Of a stretch of 64,000 nucleotides of DNA, positions 7,422 to 16,222 are shown one piece after another. Position 1 is the first letter of the stretch, and every line of letters starts with the position of its first letter. The notes beneath the pieces were generated by a model. It did not search any database, was not told the origin of the DNA, and saw nothing but the letters and a program-made list of their open reading frames with translations. The DNA lies in contig CAXXJQ010000003.1 in assembly GCA_963665045.2 (NCBI GenBank), positions 1,467,343-1,531,342 of the forward strand, read 5' to 3'. This DNA comes from JAFGRU01 sp016934985 (GTDB lineage Bacteria; Desulfobacterota; Desulfuromonadia; Desulfuromonadales; JAAYDE01). A program made the position numbers and the translations under genes.

Positions 7422-8183
7422 ATGATCCAGGAACCATCCATAGCCCTTGATTCTCCATTCGCCAGAATCGATCTTCGTCTCAAAATCGTCTTTATTGTCC
7501 TCTTTTCGTTTGCCGTGGCTCTCGCCGAAAATTGGGAAACTCTTTTTTTCAGCCTTGCTGTTTCCGTGGTGATTGTCTCCCTGACCCGCCTGACTATTTC
7601 GCAGGTCATCAAACCTCTATTTCTCGCCTTCGGGTTCATCCTTTTTTTATGGGCGATTCTGCCTTTCACCGTAACCGGCACCGCCCTCTACCAGATAGGC
7701 CCTCTGGACTTAACCCGGGAAGGACTCTTCCTCGCAGCCCTAATTTCCTTGAAATCGGCAACCATCCTTCTGGCCTTTCTGGCACTTTCTACGAGCTCTT
7801 CCATCGCCGCTATGGGACACGCCCTTCAAAACCTTGGCGTCCCGGAAAAGCTGGTTTATCTTTTCCTCTTTTGTTATCGTTATATCTTCGTCATCGAGCA
7901 GGAATTCCGGCGCCTGGAGAAAGCGGCACGCCTTCGCTCTTTTCAGCCAGGAACCAATATTCATACTTACCGGACCTACGCTTACCTGGTCGGAATGCTT
8001 TTTCTTCGTTCCTCTCTGCGGGCGGAGCAGGTTCACAAAGCTATGGTCTGCCGTGGCTTTCATGGCCGTTTTTTCAGTCTTGAAAAGATGGCTTTTCGCC
8101 GTCAGGACGGCTGGTGGGCCGGCGCATTTTTTTTGGCATTTTTTATGGTACTAGTAATTGAATGGCACAAAAACCTGTTCTAA
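7422..8183 (+). CDS. cbiQ: ECF transporter transmembrane T component CbiQ/NikQ
   Basis: CbiQ is the coupling membrane protein that links the substrate-binding CbiM to the ATPase CbiO. The 253-residue sequence has five to six hydrophobic segments. The two T-component coupling helices carry the Ala-Arg-Gly-type signatures, visible as KAARLRSF and MVCRGFHGRFF. The N-terminal SPFARIDLRLKIV is also typical. The 3' end overlaps cbiO by 22 bp, showing a single transcript and coupled synthesis. Confidence 0.92.
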   Translation: MIQEPSIALDSPFARIDLRLKIVFIVLFSFAVALAENWETLFFSLAVSVVIVSLTRLTISQVIKPLFLAFGFILFLWAILPFTVTGTALYQIGPLDLTREGLFLAALISLKSATILLAFLALSTSSSIAAMGHALQNLGVPEKLVYLFLFCYRYIFVIEQEFRRLEKAARLRSFQPGTNIHTYRTYAYLVGMLFLRSSLRAEQVHKAMVCRGFHGRFFSLEKMAFRRQDGWWAGAFFLAFFMVLVIEWHKNLF

Positions 8184-8887
8184 ATTTCAATAACATTACT
8201 TTTTCCTATCCTGATGGACGCCCGATCCTCAAAGAGCTCAATTTTAAGCTCTTCAAAGGAGATCGCATCGGTCTGACCGGCCCCAATGGTGCGGGAAAAA
8301 CCACCCTTTTCCACCTTCTGGTCGGTCTATTGAAGCCGGACGCAGGCACTTTGGAGGCCTTCGGACGGCCCCTGGAAAAAGAAAAAGATTTTGTTGCCGC
8401 CCGCAGAAAAATCGGCCTTCTGTTTCAGGATGCCGACGATCAGTTGTTCTTCCCCACGGTTCTCGAAGATGTTGCCTTCGGCCCTCTCAACCTTGGCCGT
8501 TGTGCGGAAGAGGCTAAAAAAATTGCGCTGCAGACCTTGGCCCTTCTCGGTCTTCAAGGCTTCGAGCAGCGCCTTACTCACAGACTTTCGGGGGGTGAAA
8601 AAAAGCTCGTCTCACTCGCCACTCTTCTAGCCATGGAGCCTGAGGTTCTGCTTCTTGACGAGCCAACCAACGGGCTCGACGAAAAAACCCGCCATAATTT
8701 TCTGGATATCCTGACAAACCTGGATATCACCTATGTAGTCATCTCCCACGATTTCGATTTTCTGGATCGCGCAACCCGTTCCATCTATGCTTTAGCCCAT
8801 GGCCGCATCCACACCGAGCAGAAAGTCGCTGTTCATCAGCATACCCACGCTCATGTTCACGGTAGTCTTCCACACGAACACGAGTAA
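8162..8887 (+). CDS. cbiO: ECF transporter ATPase CbiO/NikO with His-rich tail
   Basis: This is the ATP-binding subunit that drives nickel/cobalt uptake. The Walker A motif GPNGAGKTT is near residue 40, the Q-loop in LLFQDADDQLF near residue 90, the signature LSGGEKK near residue 143, Walker B LLLDEPTNGLD near residue 163, and the switch His in VISHDFDF. The last ~20 residues are rich in His (HQHTHAHVHG ... PHEHE). That is unusual for the catalytic core and suggests cytoplasmic metal binding or storage at the exit side. It ends the nickel locus. Confidence 0.94.
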   Translation: MAQKPVLNFNNITFSYPDGRPILKELNFKLFKGDRIGLTGPNGAGKTTLFHLLVGLLKPDAGTLEAFGRPLEKEKDFVAARRKIGLLFQDADDQLFFPTVLEDVAFGPLNLGRCAEEAKKIALQTLALLGLQGFEQRLTHRLSGGEKKLVSLATLLAMEPEVLLLDEPTNGLDEKTRHNFLDILTNLDITYVVISHDFDFLDRATRSIYALAHGRIHTEQKVAVHQHTHAHVHGSLPHEHE

Positions 8888-8893
8888 CAGCCC

Positions 8894-9862
8894 ATGAAAA
8901 AACATGGCAAAAAATTGATCTTTTCGGCTATAATCCGTGCCATGAAAATTTATTTGACTTTGTTTTTGCTGATTTCCAGTCTTTTTCCACCCGCCACTGC
9001 ATATTCCTGGTATCCCCGCCCAATGGGGGATTCAATCGTTGCCGAAGATAATTTGGCACCCATTGTCGGCCGCAATATGCCTTTTGTTATCGGAAAAGAT
9101 GATACGCTGGTGGAACTCGCCTACCGCAGCGGCATCGGCTACCTCTCTCTAACTCGAGCCAATCCTGGCGTAGACCCCTGGCTGCCGCCCCAGGGGAAAA
9201 CCATCATCCTCCCCTACTCCGCCATTCTGCCCACGAAACCCAAACCTGGAATTGTAATCAATCTTGCCGAATTCCGCCTTTATTATTTCTGGAAAGAGGG
9301 CGGTCATTTCAGGGCCAGAATATATCCCATCGGCATCGGCCAGGAAGGCTGGGACACCCCTTTGGGGAATTTTTCCGTTATTTCGAAAGCCAAGGATCCA
9401 GTCTGGGTTGTACCGGAGTCGATCCAGAAAGAGCGCCCCGATCAACCGACCGTTGTTCCACCCGGACCTGACAATCCCCTCGGCGGTTACTGGATCGGGC
9501 TTTCAGCCAAAGGCTATGGCATCCACGGCACCAGTAAGCCCCTTGGCGTTGGCCGAAGGGTCAGCCACGGCTGCATCCGCCTCTACCCTAAAGACATCAG
9601 GGACCTCTTCAGCAGGGTGGCGCAAGGTACTCCAGTCACCATTACCTATCAACCCGCTAAAGTAGGGGTTAGGGATAACAAGCTGTGGGTAGAAATTCAT
9701 CCCAACGAAAGAGATGAAACAGCCAGCGTGGCAAACGTAATATTGAAATACAAGGCGCTGCTTGAATGGCCTGAAAAAATCAACTGGCCGATGGTGTGGC
9801 GCGAAATCGATAATCCTTCGGGAATTCCCCTGGTTATTTCCAGGGGAAAAGACCCCCAATAA
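8894..9862 (+). CDS. L,D-transpeptidase with LysM-like domain
   Basis: This is an exported YkuD-fold enzyme that forms 3-3 peptidoglycan cross-links or attaches proteins to the wall. After a signal sequence comes a LysM-like segment (GKDDTLVELAYRSGIGY ... NPG), then the catalytic domain with HGTSKPLGVGRRVSHGCIRL. The catalytic Cys and its His are both present. A later ATG at 8942 gives a more ordinary signal peptide (MKIYLTLFLLISSLF); the start at 8894 would add a basic 16-residue extension. Neither has a strong ribosome binding site. It lies seven bases after cbiO, but a functional link to nickel uptake is not evident. Confidence 0.9.
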   Translation: MKKHGKKLIFSAIIRAMKIYLTLFLLISSLFPPATAYSWYPRPMGDSIVAEDNLAPIVGRNMPFVIGKDDTLVELAYRSGIGYLSLTRANPGVDPWLPPQGKTIILPYSAILPTKPKPGIVINLAEFRLYYFWKEGGHFRARIYPIGIGQEGWDTPLGNFSVISKAKDPVWVVPESIQKERPDQPTVVPPGPDNPLGGYWIGLSAKGYGIHGTSKPLGVGRRVSHGCIRLYPKDIRDLFSRVAQGTPVTITYQPAKVGVRDNKLWVEIHPNERDETASVANVILKYKALLEWPEKINWPMVWREIDNPSGIPLVISRGKDPQ

Positions 9863-9864
9863 AA

Positions 9865-9891
9865 AAACCCCACCTTTAAAAGGTGGGGTTT
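9865..9891. terminator. Bidirectional terminator
   Basis: A 13-bp stem (AAACCCCACCTTT and its complement) with a one-base loop lies between the converging transpeptidase and lipoprotein genes. A-rich and T-rich flanks fit termination in both directions. Confidence 0.75.
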
Positions 9892-9929
9892 CCACGCAAC
9901 TCAAGGCCTCGTTCGAAGCCTGTCAATCC

Positions 9930-10217
9930 TTACTTTTTGAGACCAGTTTCGAATGCTTTTTTGGAAAGATCAGCATTCATCTGGGCTTGGGCAGCTGCTT
10001 CTTCAGCTTTCATTGCTGCGGCTTCGGCTTTCTGCACAGCATCCATAACTTTCATTGCAGAAGCTTCGGCACTGGCAGCAGCATCGGCAGCTTTCTCACT
10101 GGCGGCAATGGCCTCATCCAGTTTTGCCTGGTCGGCAGTAGTAAGAGCCGTCGTGCAACCACCCAGAAGAAGAAGTGCTAAGCCTGCTCCACCTACGACA
10201 AGTTTCCAATCACGCAT
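9930..10217 (-). CDS. Small Ala-rich coiled-coil lipoprotein (Lpp-like)
   Basis: This 95-residue protein has a signal peptide ending in the lipobox LLGGC, so it should be a lipoprotein. The mature part is almost entirely Ala, Glu, Lys and Asp in heptad-like spacing, predicting one long coiled coil as in Lpp/OprI-type outer-membrane lipoproteins. It ends in Lys-Lys, as in Lpp, where the C-terminal Lys is joined to peptidoglycan by L,D-transpeptidases. An L,D-transpeptidase converges on it, which suggests but does not prove such a linkage. The ATG at 10217 has GGAGG eight bases upstream. Confidence 0.85.
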   Translation of the reverse strand: MRDWKLVVGGAGLALLLLGGCTTALTTADQAKLDEAIAASEKAADAAASAEASAMKVMDAVQKAEAAAMKAEEAAAQAQMNADLSKKAFETGLKK

Positions 10218-10456
10218 CACAAATACCTCCTTTTGATGTTAATCCTTCTTGAGTTGAGCATTTGGGTCCAATCCAAAGATCAACTATTATTTTCGTTACA
10301 CAATCCTAGCATCGAAACGAAAATGTTCAAGAAGGCATGCATATTATTGTTTGAGCCGAAACGCTATCAAAATACAGCTTATTATTCTAATTAAATAATT
10401 CTTTTATGCAAAGAAAAAACCAACTTTCTAAAAATTTTTTCATATTTAAGCTAGCT

Positions 10457-11056
10457 TCACCCACCCGGGCAAGATTTGAAAAATTCGACCAGCCCGACCA
10501 GGGCCTGGCCCCGATGGCTAATGCCGTTTTTTATTTCAAGAGGTAATTCGGCAAGAGTTTTGTCATAAGAGGGAACGAAAAACACGGGGTCGTAGCCAAA
10601 GCCCCCCTTTCCGCGACGTTCTTCCAGGATGACCCCTTCCAGCTTCCCGGAAAAAAGTCGGCAATTGCCATCCGCCTGGCACAGGGCCATAACACAACGA
10701 AAAGCGCCCTGCCGCTTTTCCATTGGGACACCGGCCAATTCCTTGAGAAGTTTGGCCGTATTTTCATCATCATTGGCCTGTTCCCCGGCAAAGCGGGCTG
10801 AGTTGACCCCCGGGCGGCCCCCCAGGGCAGCCACCTCCAAACCGGAGTCATCGGCCAGGGTAAGACGCCCGGTAAAAGCGGCAACCTCCCGGGCTTTTTT
10901 CATGGCATTGGCTTCAAATGTATCGCCATCCTCTTCAACTTCCGGGAGCTCGGGGAAATCCCGCACACTCAATAGCCGGATGCCATGTCCTTCAAAGAGA
11001 GCCGCGATTTCCCGAAGCTTGCCGGGATTTCGGGTCGCAACCACCAATTCCGTCAT
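10457..11056 (-). CDS. rdgB: XTP/dITP diphosphatase (RdgB/HAM1 family)
   Basis: This enzyme hydrolyses non-canonical purine triphosphates (XTP, dITP, ITP) to monophosphates, keeping them out of DNA and RNA. Family motifs are present: TRNPGKLREI at the N-terminus, DTFEANAMKKA, LADDSGLEV, and GFGYDPVFFVP near the C-terminus. The length of 199 residues is normal. The ATG at 11056 gives the canonical start and overlaps the rph stop by four bases. It is the third gene of the amidase-rph-rdgB operon; rph-rdgB pairing is common in bacteria. Confidence 0.95.
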   Translation of the reverse strand: MTELVVATRNPGKLREIAALFEGHGIRLLSVRDFPELPEVEEDGDTFEANAMKKAREVAAFTGRLTLADDSGLEVAALGGRPGVNSARFAGEQANDDENTAKLLKELAGVPMEKRQGAFRCVMALCQADGNCRLFSGKLEGVILEERRGKGGFGYDPVFFVPSYDKTLAELPLEIKNGISHRGQALVGLVEFFKSCPGG

Positions 11057-11781
11057 CGTTTCTCCAAAGCCAGCTTTTGCAGATGAACCAGTGTTGCACA
11101 CCCGCCCAGGGCAATTTTTTTCAGAATTTCAAATTGATCTTCGGAAAAAGGCTCCTCTTCGGCCGTTCCCTGAATCTCCACAAAACGTCCCGACTCGGTT
11201 ACCACAAAATTCATATCGACAGAAGCTGAGGAGTCTTCCGAATAATCCAGGTCCAATAATGCATTATCCCCGACAATCCCGACACTGACCGCCGCAACCC
11301 ATTCCTTCATGGGATCGGATTTCAGCAACTGCTTGTCCAACAAGGTATCCAGGGCACAACGTAAAGCAAGGCAGGCACCCGTAATGGAAGCGGTCCGAGT
11401 GCCGCCATCGGCCTGCAGTACATCGCAATCGACAACAATACTTCTCTCCCCAAGAGCGTTGAGATCAACGATGGCACGTAACGAGCGGCCGATCAAACGC
11501 TGAATTTCAAGGGTTCTGCCACCTGGACGCCCGCGATTTACCTCTCTGGGCGAGCGGCTCTGGGTGGCCCGGGGGAGCATGGCGTATTCGGCCGTCACCC
11601 AACCTCGCCCCTCGCCACGCATGAACGGCGGCACCGACTCTTCAACCGAAGCATTGCACAGGACCACGGTTTCCCCAAAAGAGATCAGCACTGATCCTTC
11701 CGCATAACGGTTGTATCCAAGATCAAAACGGATGGCACGCAGGTCCTCGGGACCACGACCGTCGGTACGCAAAGCGGTCAC
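11053..11781 (-). CDS. rph: Ribonuclease PH
   Basis: RNase PH is a phosphorolytic 3'-5' exoribonuclease that trims the 3' ends of tRNA precursors. The sequence starts with RTDGRGPEDLR and contains NRGRPGGRTLEIQRLIGRSL and DCDVLQADGGTRTA, the phosphate- and RNA-binding signatures. The length of 242 residues is usual. It overlaps the amidase gene and rdgB by four bases on each side (ATGA junctions), so the three genes form a tightly coupled operon. Confidence 0.96.
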   Translation of the reverse strand: MTALRTDGRGPEDLRAIRFDLGYNRYAEGSVLISFGETVVLCNASVEESVPPFMRGEGRGWVTAEYAMLPRATQSRSPREVNRGRPGGRTLEIQRLIGRSLRAIVDLNALGERSIVVDCDVLQADGGTRTASITGACLALRCALDTLLDKQLLKSDPMKEWVAAVSVGIVGDNALLDLDYSEDSSASVDMNFVVTESGRFVEIQGTAEEEPFSEDQFEILKKIALGGCATLVHLQKLALEKR

Positions 11782-12869
11782 GGCATTTTCTCCTTTTGGG
11801 AATCGGAAAACTCCTGAATGGCGTTAAAAATGACATTGGCAAGGTTTTTCTGGTAGTCCTCATCAACAAGGCGGGCTTTTTCCTCCGGATTGGTAAGATA
11901 TCCCATTTCGACCAAAACGCTGGGCAGGTCTCCACGCCCGAGAGGAAGGAGCTGGGCCGTCTGAATGGGGTTGACAATAAAACCCGCCCTTTTGAGCATA
12001 TCGGCCAGATAATCGGCCAAAAGACGGCTCCCCATGTCGTTTCCCGCGCCACGGTCCTTTTCCGGCCCGTTTTCCGGACGGATATACAGAGTGATGCCTT
12101 GGGCCTCGGGCCTGAAACCTGCCTGAGCATGAAGCAGGATCAGAGCATCTACCTGCGGTTCATTAGCCACCTGATGGCGTTTTTCCAGGCTCAGGGAATA
12201 GTCCTTGTCACGGGTCAAAAAAACCGGAATGCCAAGCCGCATCTTGACATTTTTTGCCAGCAGGCGAGCCACTTCCAGAACGACATCCTTCTCTTTCACC
12301 CCGTCGAGACCGACACTGCCGGGATCTGTTCCGCCATGGCCGGGATCAATTGCCAGGCCGCGCAGGCCGGAACCTGCTTCAACATCCTTTTTCTTTAAAA
12401 GAAAAGCGAAAAGACGATCCAGGGAAGTGTCCTGACCCGTGGGAGTGCTGAAGGTCGGATCCAGATTCTGGAACTGGACGGCGATGCCGAGGAGGGAAGG
12501 AAGCTGTTCATAAAGGAAGTCCTCAGCCACCCGCAACTTGCCGTCAATAAAAAGAGGAGGATGGGGCAGCGGGACAAAACGGGTCCGAAGACGAAGGTAG
12601 CGACAGCCGGGAAAAATCACCGCCGTACCCTGGGGAGTTTTAATGCTGTAAATGTGTTCGACTGAATCCCAATGTCCGACCATGCCCAAAGCAGGAAGGG
12701 CCTGGTCAAGAGCAACATAAGCTACTCCGCCCTGATTGTAGACCTCTTGAATAATCACCGGCGCCCTCCCGCTAAGGGAGAGTTCAACGGCAGCCTCCGC
12801 AAATGGAGGAAGGATAAAGGCGAATAAAAGGAAAAGGCTCAGTCTGAGGAAGGTCGAGATTTTCACCAT
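11778..12869 (-). CDS. N-acetylmuramoyl-L-alanine amidase (Amidase_3)
   Basis: This exported zinc amidase cleaves the bond between N-acetylmuramic acid and the stem peptide, usually during daughter-cell separation. A signal peptide (ATG at 12869, MVKISTFLRLSLFLLF) precedes an N-terminal beta domain of about 150 residues. The catalytic domain begins at LAIDPGHGGTDPG with the first zinc His. A second metal ligand is expected in LEVARLL, and the closing segment LPSVLVEMGYLTNPEE holds the catalytic Glu. The start at 12914 would add 15 residues ahead of the signal sequence and is less likely. It heads the operon with rph and rdgB. Confidence 0.9.
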   Translation of the reverse strand: MVKISTFLRLSLFLLFAFILPPFAEAAVELSLSGRAPVIIQEVYNQGGVAYVALDQALPALGMVGHWDSVEHIYSIKTPQGTAVIFPGCRYLRLRTRFVPLPHPPLFIDGKLRVAEDFLYEQLPSLLGIAVQFQNLDPTFSTPTGQDTSLDRLFAFLLKKKDVEAGSGLRGLAIDPGHGGTDPGSVGLDGVKEKDVVLEVARLLAKNVKMRLGIPVFLTRDKDYSLSLEKRHQVANEPQVDALILLHAQAGFRPEAQGITLYIRPENGPEKDRGAGNDMGSRLLADYLADMLKRAGFIVNPIQTAQLLPLGRGDLPSVLVEMGYLTNPEEKARLVDEDYQKNLANVIFNAIQEFSDSQKEKMP

Positions 12870-13157
12870 GGACAACCCATCGTAAATATGAAATTGGTTA
12901 ACGCCCTGAACCAATGGATATTGTTATAAAATCGTGGTTGATTTTTTAAATTATAACTTTTGACGGTACATTGCAAGAAAGTCAACATTTATTAATGCCA
13001 GGCGATAATTCATTTAAAAAGACTCGTGCGCCCATTGAAAGGGGATCTTTCCGCCGCCTGGCAACAGTTTAACCCATGGATATGTTCATGAGGCACCTGA
13101 ATTGGGCAGGGCCAGTCAATTTCGAGCAAGTTGAAAAATCGCTCTGCGGCAGGCGTT

Positions 13158-14192
13158 TCAGGAGGGCAATAATCTATGCCCAGGCGCTTCGCTTTTGAGA
13201 TGGTTGAGAAGGCGTTCGGTCAAAGTCGCCTGAAGTTTTCGCTGGGCGCCTAGGTCGCTGTCCATGGGCACGATTTGTCCTCCGGCCATCATGCCGTGGC
13301 CGCCGCTGGTGCCGAGATCCTTCATCAATGCCCTTATCAGTTGGTCGGCGCCCCCGTCTTTACTCAAAGTGCGCAAGGAAATCACTTCTTTATCGAGAAA
13401 AAGACCCATTCCCAAGACGATGGAAACACCTTCCATACGCAAAAGAAAATCAGCCATCTCCGCCACCATGTCCGGATTATTAATGGTAAAGAGATTAAAA
13501 ATCAGTATGTCGTCATAGGTCCAGGCATTTTCCAAAGCTTTATTGAAGGAAAAAAAATAACTGCGGGGTACTTTGGGGTGGGTAATTTCGAATAGAATAC
13601 GGTTGTTGACCATGGGGAAAAGAGTTAAATAGGCCTCGCGGTCGGCGGGGCACCACTCCCGCCCCAGTTCCTGGGTCTCCGACTTGATGGCATAATAAAT
13701 AATGGTCGCCAGCCGCGTCCCGAACGAGACATTTTGAGCCATGAGATATTCAAAAAGGATGGTCGCGGAACATCCGTAGTCCTCACGAATGTCAACCCAG
13801 CGGCAGGACTTCGTATTTTCACGTATGGGATGGTGATCGATCACTAAATCGACCTTGAGGTTCTCTCCAAGAGAATTGTTGCCGGTACCGGGTTGGGTAT
13901 CCACCAGGCAGACGACTTTGAAATCGGCAGGGTTGAGAGTCTCGATATGAACCGCGTCAATATCCAGCTTGCTGACCATGACCCGGTTTTCCCCACGCCC
14001 GATAATACCACCGTAGGCCAGGACACAGTGATTGCCGCTTTTCACAACAATGAAATGCTTCAGGGCCATGGCCGCCGCCAACGAATCTGGGTCGGGGTTG
14101 TCATGGGCAAGAATCAGCACTTTCCCCCGGCCGCGCAACCACTCAGCAAGCTTCCCTGAAATTTCCCGGGATTTTTCCAGATCCAGGGTCAT
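13158..14192 (-). CDS. DHH-family phosphoesterase (NrnA-like)
   Basis: This is a DHH/DHHA1 phosphoesterase of 344 residues. Metal-binding motifs appear in order: HDNPDPDSLAAA near residue 30, LVDTQPG near residue 112, and the namesake DHH in VIDHHP near residue 138. The DHHA1 substrate-binding signature GGHGMMAGG lies near residue 300. Relatives degrade short RNA (nanoRNA), 3'-phosphoadenosine 5'-phosphate or linear and cyclic dinucleotides; the sequence does not decide among these. It follows the SLOG gene by 27 bases in a leftward operon. Confidence 0.85.
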   Translation of the reverse strand: MTLDLEKSREISGKLAEWLRGRGKVLILAHDNPDPDSLAAAMALKHFIVVKSGNHCVLAYGGIIGRGENRVMVSKLDIDAVHIETLNPADFKVVCLVDTQPGTGNNSLGENLKVDLVIDHHPIRENTKSCRWVDIREDYGCSATILFEYLMAQNVSFGTRLATIIYYAIKSETQELGREWCPADREAYLTLFPMVNNRILFEITHPKVPRSYFFSFNKALENAWTYDDILIFNLFTINNPDMVAEMADFLLRMEGVSIVLGMGLFLDKEVISLRTLSKDGGADQLIRALMKDLGTSGGHGMMAGGQIVPMDSDLGAQRKLQATLTERLLNHLKSEAPGHRLLPS

Positions 14193-14219
14193 GTTTGATT
14201 CTTTCCTTGCAAGAGATTT

Positions 14220-14708
14220 TCAGGAAATCCGGGCAAAGACCTCGGCAACCGCCTCTTCGGGAGAAGCAACATAAACAACACCGGGGATATCCGGCCAGGA
14301 AGCGATGGCAATGACCGGCCGTCCGAGCTTTAAAGCCACAGCCATTTCGGAGAGGGTACCATATTCTCCCTCAATGGCAATAAGTGCCTGAGAAGTATGG
14401 GCAATAATGACATTGCGGGCATGCCCCATATTGGTGGTTATGGCAAGGCTGACATAAGGGTTGGCCTCGCAGGCCTCGGAACCCGGGAGGATGCCGATGG
14501 TCTCGCCGCCCTGGCGGGAACAGCCACGGCAGGCCCCTTCCATGACCCCGCCGAGACCGCCGCAAACCACGGCCCCCCCTCTTTCGGCAATAAGGCGGCC
14601 GATCTCCTCAGCCTGGGCGTAACCATTGGGAGAGGCCTTTGCAGCACCGATAACGCCGATTAAAGGCCTCTTTTTTTGAAGGGTTGCCGGAAAATCATCA
14701 GGTTGCAT
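14220..14708 (-). CDS. SLOG-family nucleotide-binding protein (TIGR00725-like)
   Basis: This 162-residue Rossmann-like protein belongs to the SLOG/LOG superfamily, often labelled putative lysine decarboxylase. It shows the family signatures GVIGAAKASP, VVCGGLGGVMEGACRG and GILPGSEACEANPY, and ends with IAIEGEYGTLSE. These residues bind a nucleotide or its phosphoribosyl group. True LOG enzymes that release cytokinin have PGGxGTxxE; here the loop is EGEYGTLSE, so that activity cannot be assumed. It overlaps the upstream TPR gene by 11 bp and precedes the DHH phosphoesterase. Confidence 0.85.
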   Translation of the reverse strand: MQPDDFPATLQKKRPLIGVIGAAKASPNGYAQAEEIGRLIAERGGAVVCGGLGGVMEGACRGCSRQGGETIGILPGSEACEANPYVSLAITTNMGHARNVIIAHTSQALIAIEGEYGTLSEMAVALKLGRPVIAIASWPDIPGVVYVASPEEAVAEVFARIS

Positions 14709-15957
14709 TACGTATCCGGATCAACTGGAGAAAGGTGGGATTCTGGCGAATGGCGTCAAAAGCCGGGTCTTCCCAAGCCTGGTCAAGAAAGTGCTGGTCC
14801 CGCGAAGACGCCTCGGACAAGGCCTTAACAGCATCATGAGCGTTACCCTGCAGGGCCAGCACCGTGGCACGGCCGTAATGAGCCAACGGCAGGTCCCCGG
14901 CTTTTTTCAGCATCATGTCAAAACAGGCAAGCGCGTCTTCGAGCTTTCTTAATTCCTTGAGAACATTACCCTTGATATTCAGAGTTTGGATGGAGTCGGG
15001 ATTGCGCACCAGGCTTTCATCAAGGGCTTTCAGAGCCTCGGGCAATTTCCCGGATTCAAGGAAGATTATGCCCCGGTAAAGCAAGGTGTCGTGACGACCG
15101 GGATTGACCTCTTCAGCTTTGTCCAACAGTTCCAAAAGAGATTCATGGGGACCCCGCTCGATCATCAAACGGATGTTATCGAAAACCGCATCGACAAGAC
15201 CTGGACCGAACTCTATGGATTTTGCAAAGCTGTTTTCCGCCTCTTCGTACTGCCCCAGGCGCAGATACGACAAGCCAAGATTGAAATGATAGGTTGCATC
15301 TTTTGGAGCAAGCTCGACGGCCTTTTCAAAACAGGCCAGGGCCTCACGATTGCGATCCATGGCCGACAAAACATAGCCAAGACCGTTATGGCTGGCTGCA
15401 TCATTGGGGAAGGTTTTCAAAGCCGTTTGAAAGCTGGTCAAAGCTTTATCGTAATCACCAAGACGGTTAAGAAGGTAACCACGCTGAAAATAATTCTCCT
15501 GATTTTCGGGCAGGCGCTGTAAAGCTTTTCGATAATAATCGCTGGCCTCTTCCTCACGTTTTAGAGCATCGAGGACATTGCCAATATGAATAAAGGATTC
15601 TGGAAAATCGGGCTGCAGTTCAGTACAGCGCAAAAAATGCTCCACAGCCTTTTCCAGATTTCCCGCTCTTTCCAGCAAAACCCCATAATTATGATGGGTA
15701 CCAGCATTTTCCGGATCAAAAAGGAGGGCCTTTTGAAACAGGGCCGAAGCCATAGAGTTATCGTTAAGATTGTAGGCGGCCACAGCTGCCAAATTCAGGG
15801 AATCAAGGTCCATGGGGTTGTCTTCGAGCGCTTCCTGCGCCAATTCCAACACCTCTTGAAAATTGCCCCGATGAAGAGCCAGGTGGGCCGCACGCAGTTT
15901 TTCGAACTTATCCTCGGGGCCCTTCTCTTCCAGAAAAAATTCAAAATCCTTATTCAT
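14698..15957 (-). CDS. Tetratricopeptide repeat protein
   Basis: This 419-residue protein is built almost entirely of TPR units, with about ten visible from residue 25 to 385 (for example PENAGTHHNYGVLLERAG and NDAASHNGLGYVLSAM). There is no signal peptide or membrane segment, so it should be a cytoplasmic scaffold. It is the first gene of a leftward operon with the SLOG and DHH genes and overlaps SLOG by 11 bp. The partner is unknown. Confidence 0.85.
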   Translation of the reverse strand: MNKDFEFFLEEKGPEDKFEKLRAAHLALHRGNFQEVLELAQEALEDNPMDLDSLNLAAVAAYNLNDNSMASALFQKALLFDPENAGTHHNYGVLLERAGNLEKAVEHFLRCTELQPDFPESFIHIGNVLDALKREEEASDYYRKALQRLPENQENYFQRGYLLNRLGDYDKALTSFQTALKTFPNDAASHNGLGYVLSAMDRNREALACFEKAVELAPKDATYHFNLGLSYLRLGQYEEAENSFAKSIEFGPGLVDAVFDNIRLMIERGPHESLLELLDKAEEVNPGRHDTLLYRGIIFLESGKLPEALKALDESLVRNPDSIQTLNIKGNVLKELRKLEDALACFDMMLKKAGDLPLAHYGRATVLALQGNAHDAVKALSEASSRDQHFLDQAWEDPAFDAIRQNPTFLQLIRIRNAT

Positions 15958-16222
15958 CTATACTCCAAAAATCAAGTCCCCGTTTTTAGACCAAAACAGG
16001 AGGGACCAGAGAACTTCCAGTTTTCCTCACCTTGAAAGCCTGTCAGACTTGAGGGACCACAACAAGAAAAAGGGAAATCAAGAACAGCTTTTCGCAAATT
16101 CAAGAGCGAATAGCGGGACTATTTTTCGAAAATCTGCAGAAATATGGGTCTAGTTACCTTTTTTGCAGTAGATTCATCTCCAGGTTCGACAGGTTCCTAA
16201 TTCAAGGTAAAAAGTTTAATAA
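15958..16222. other. Intergenic region between TPR gene and tenA
   Basis: About 265 bases without a convincing ORF or RNA motif. It should contain the promoter of the leftward TPR operon, but I could not place its elements. Confidence 0.4.
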
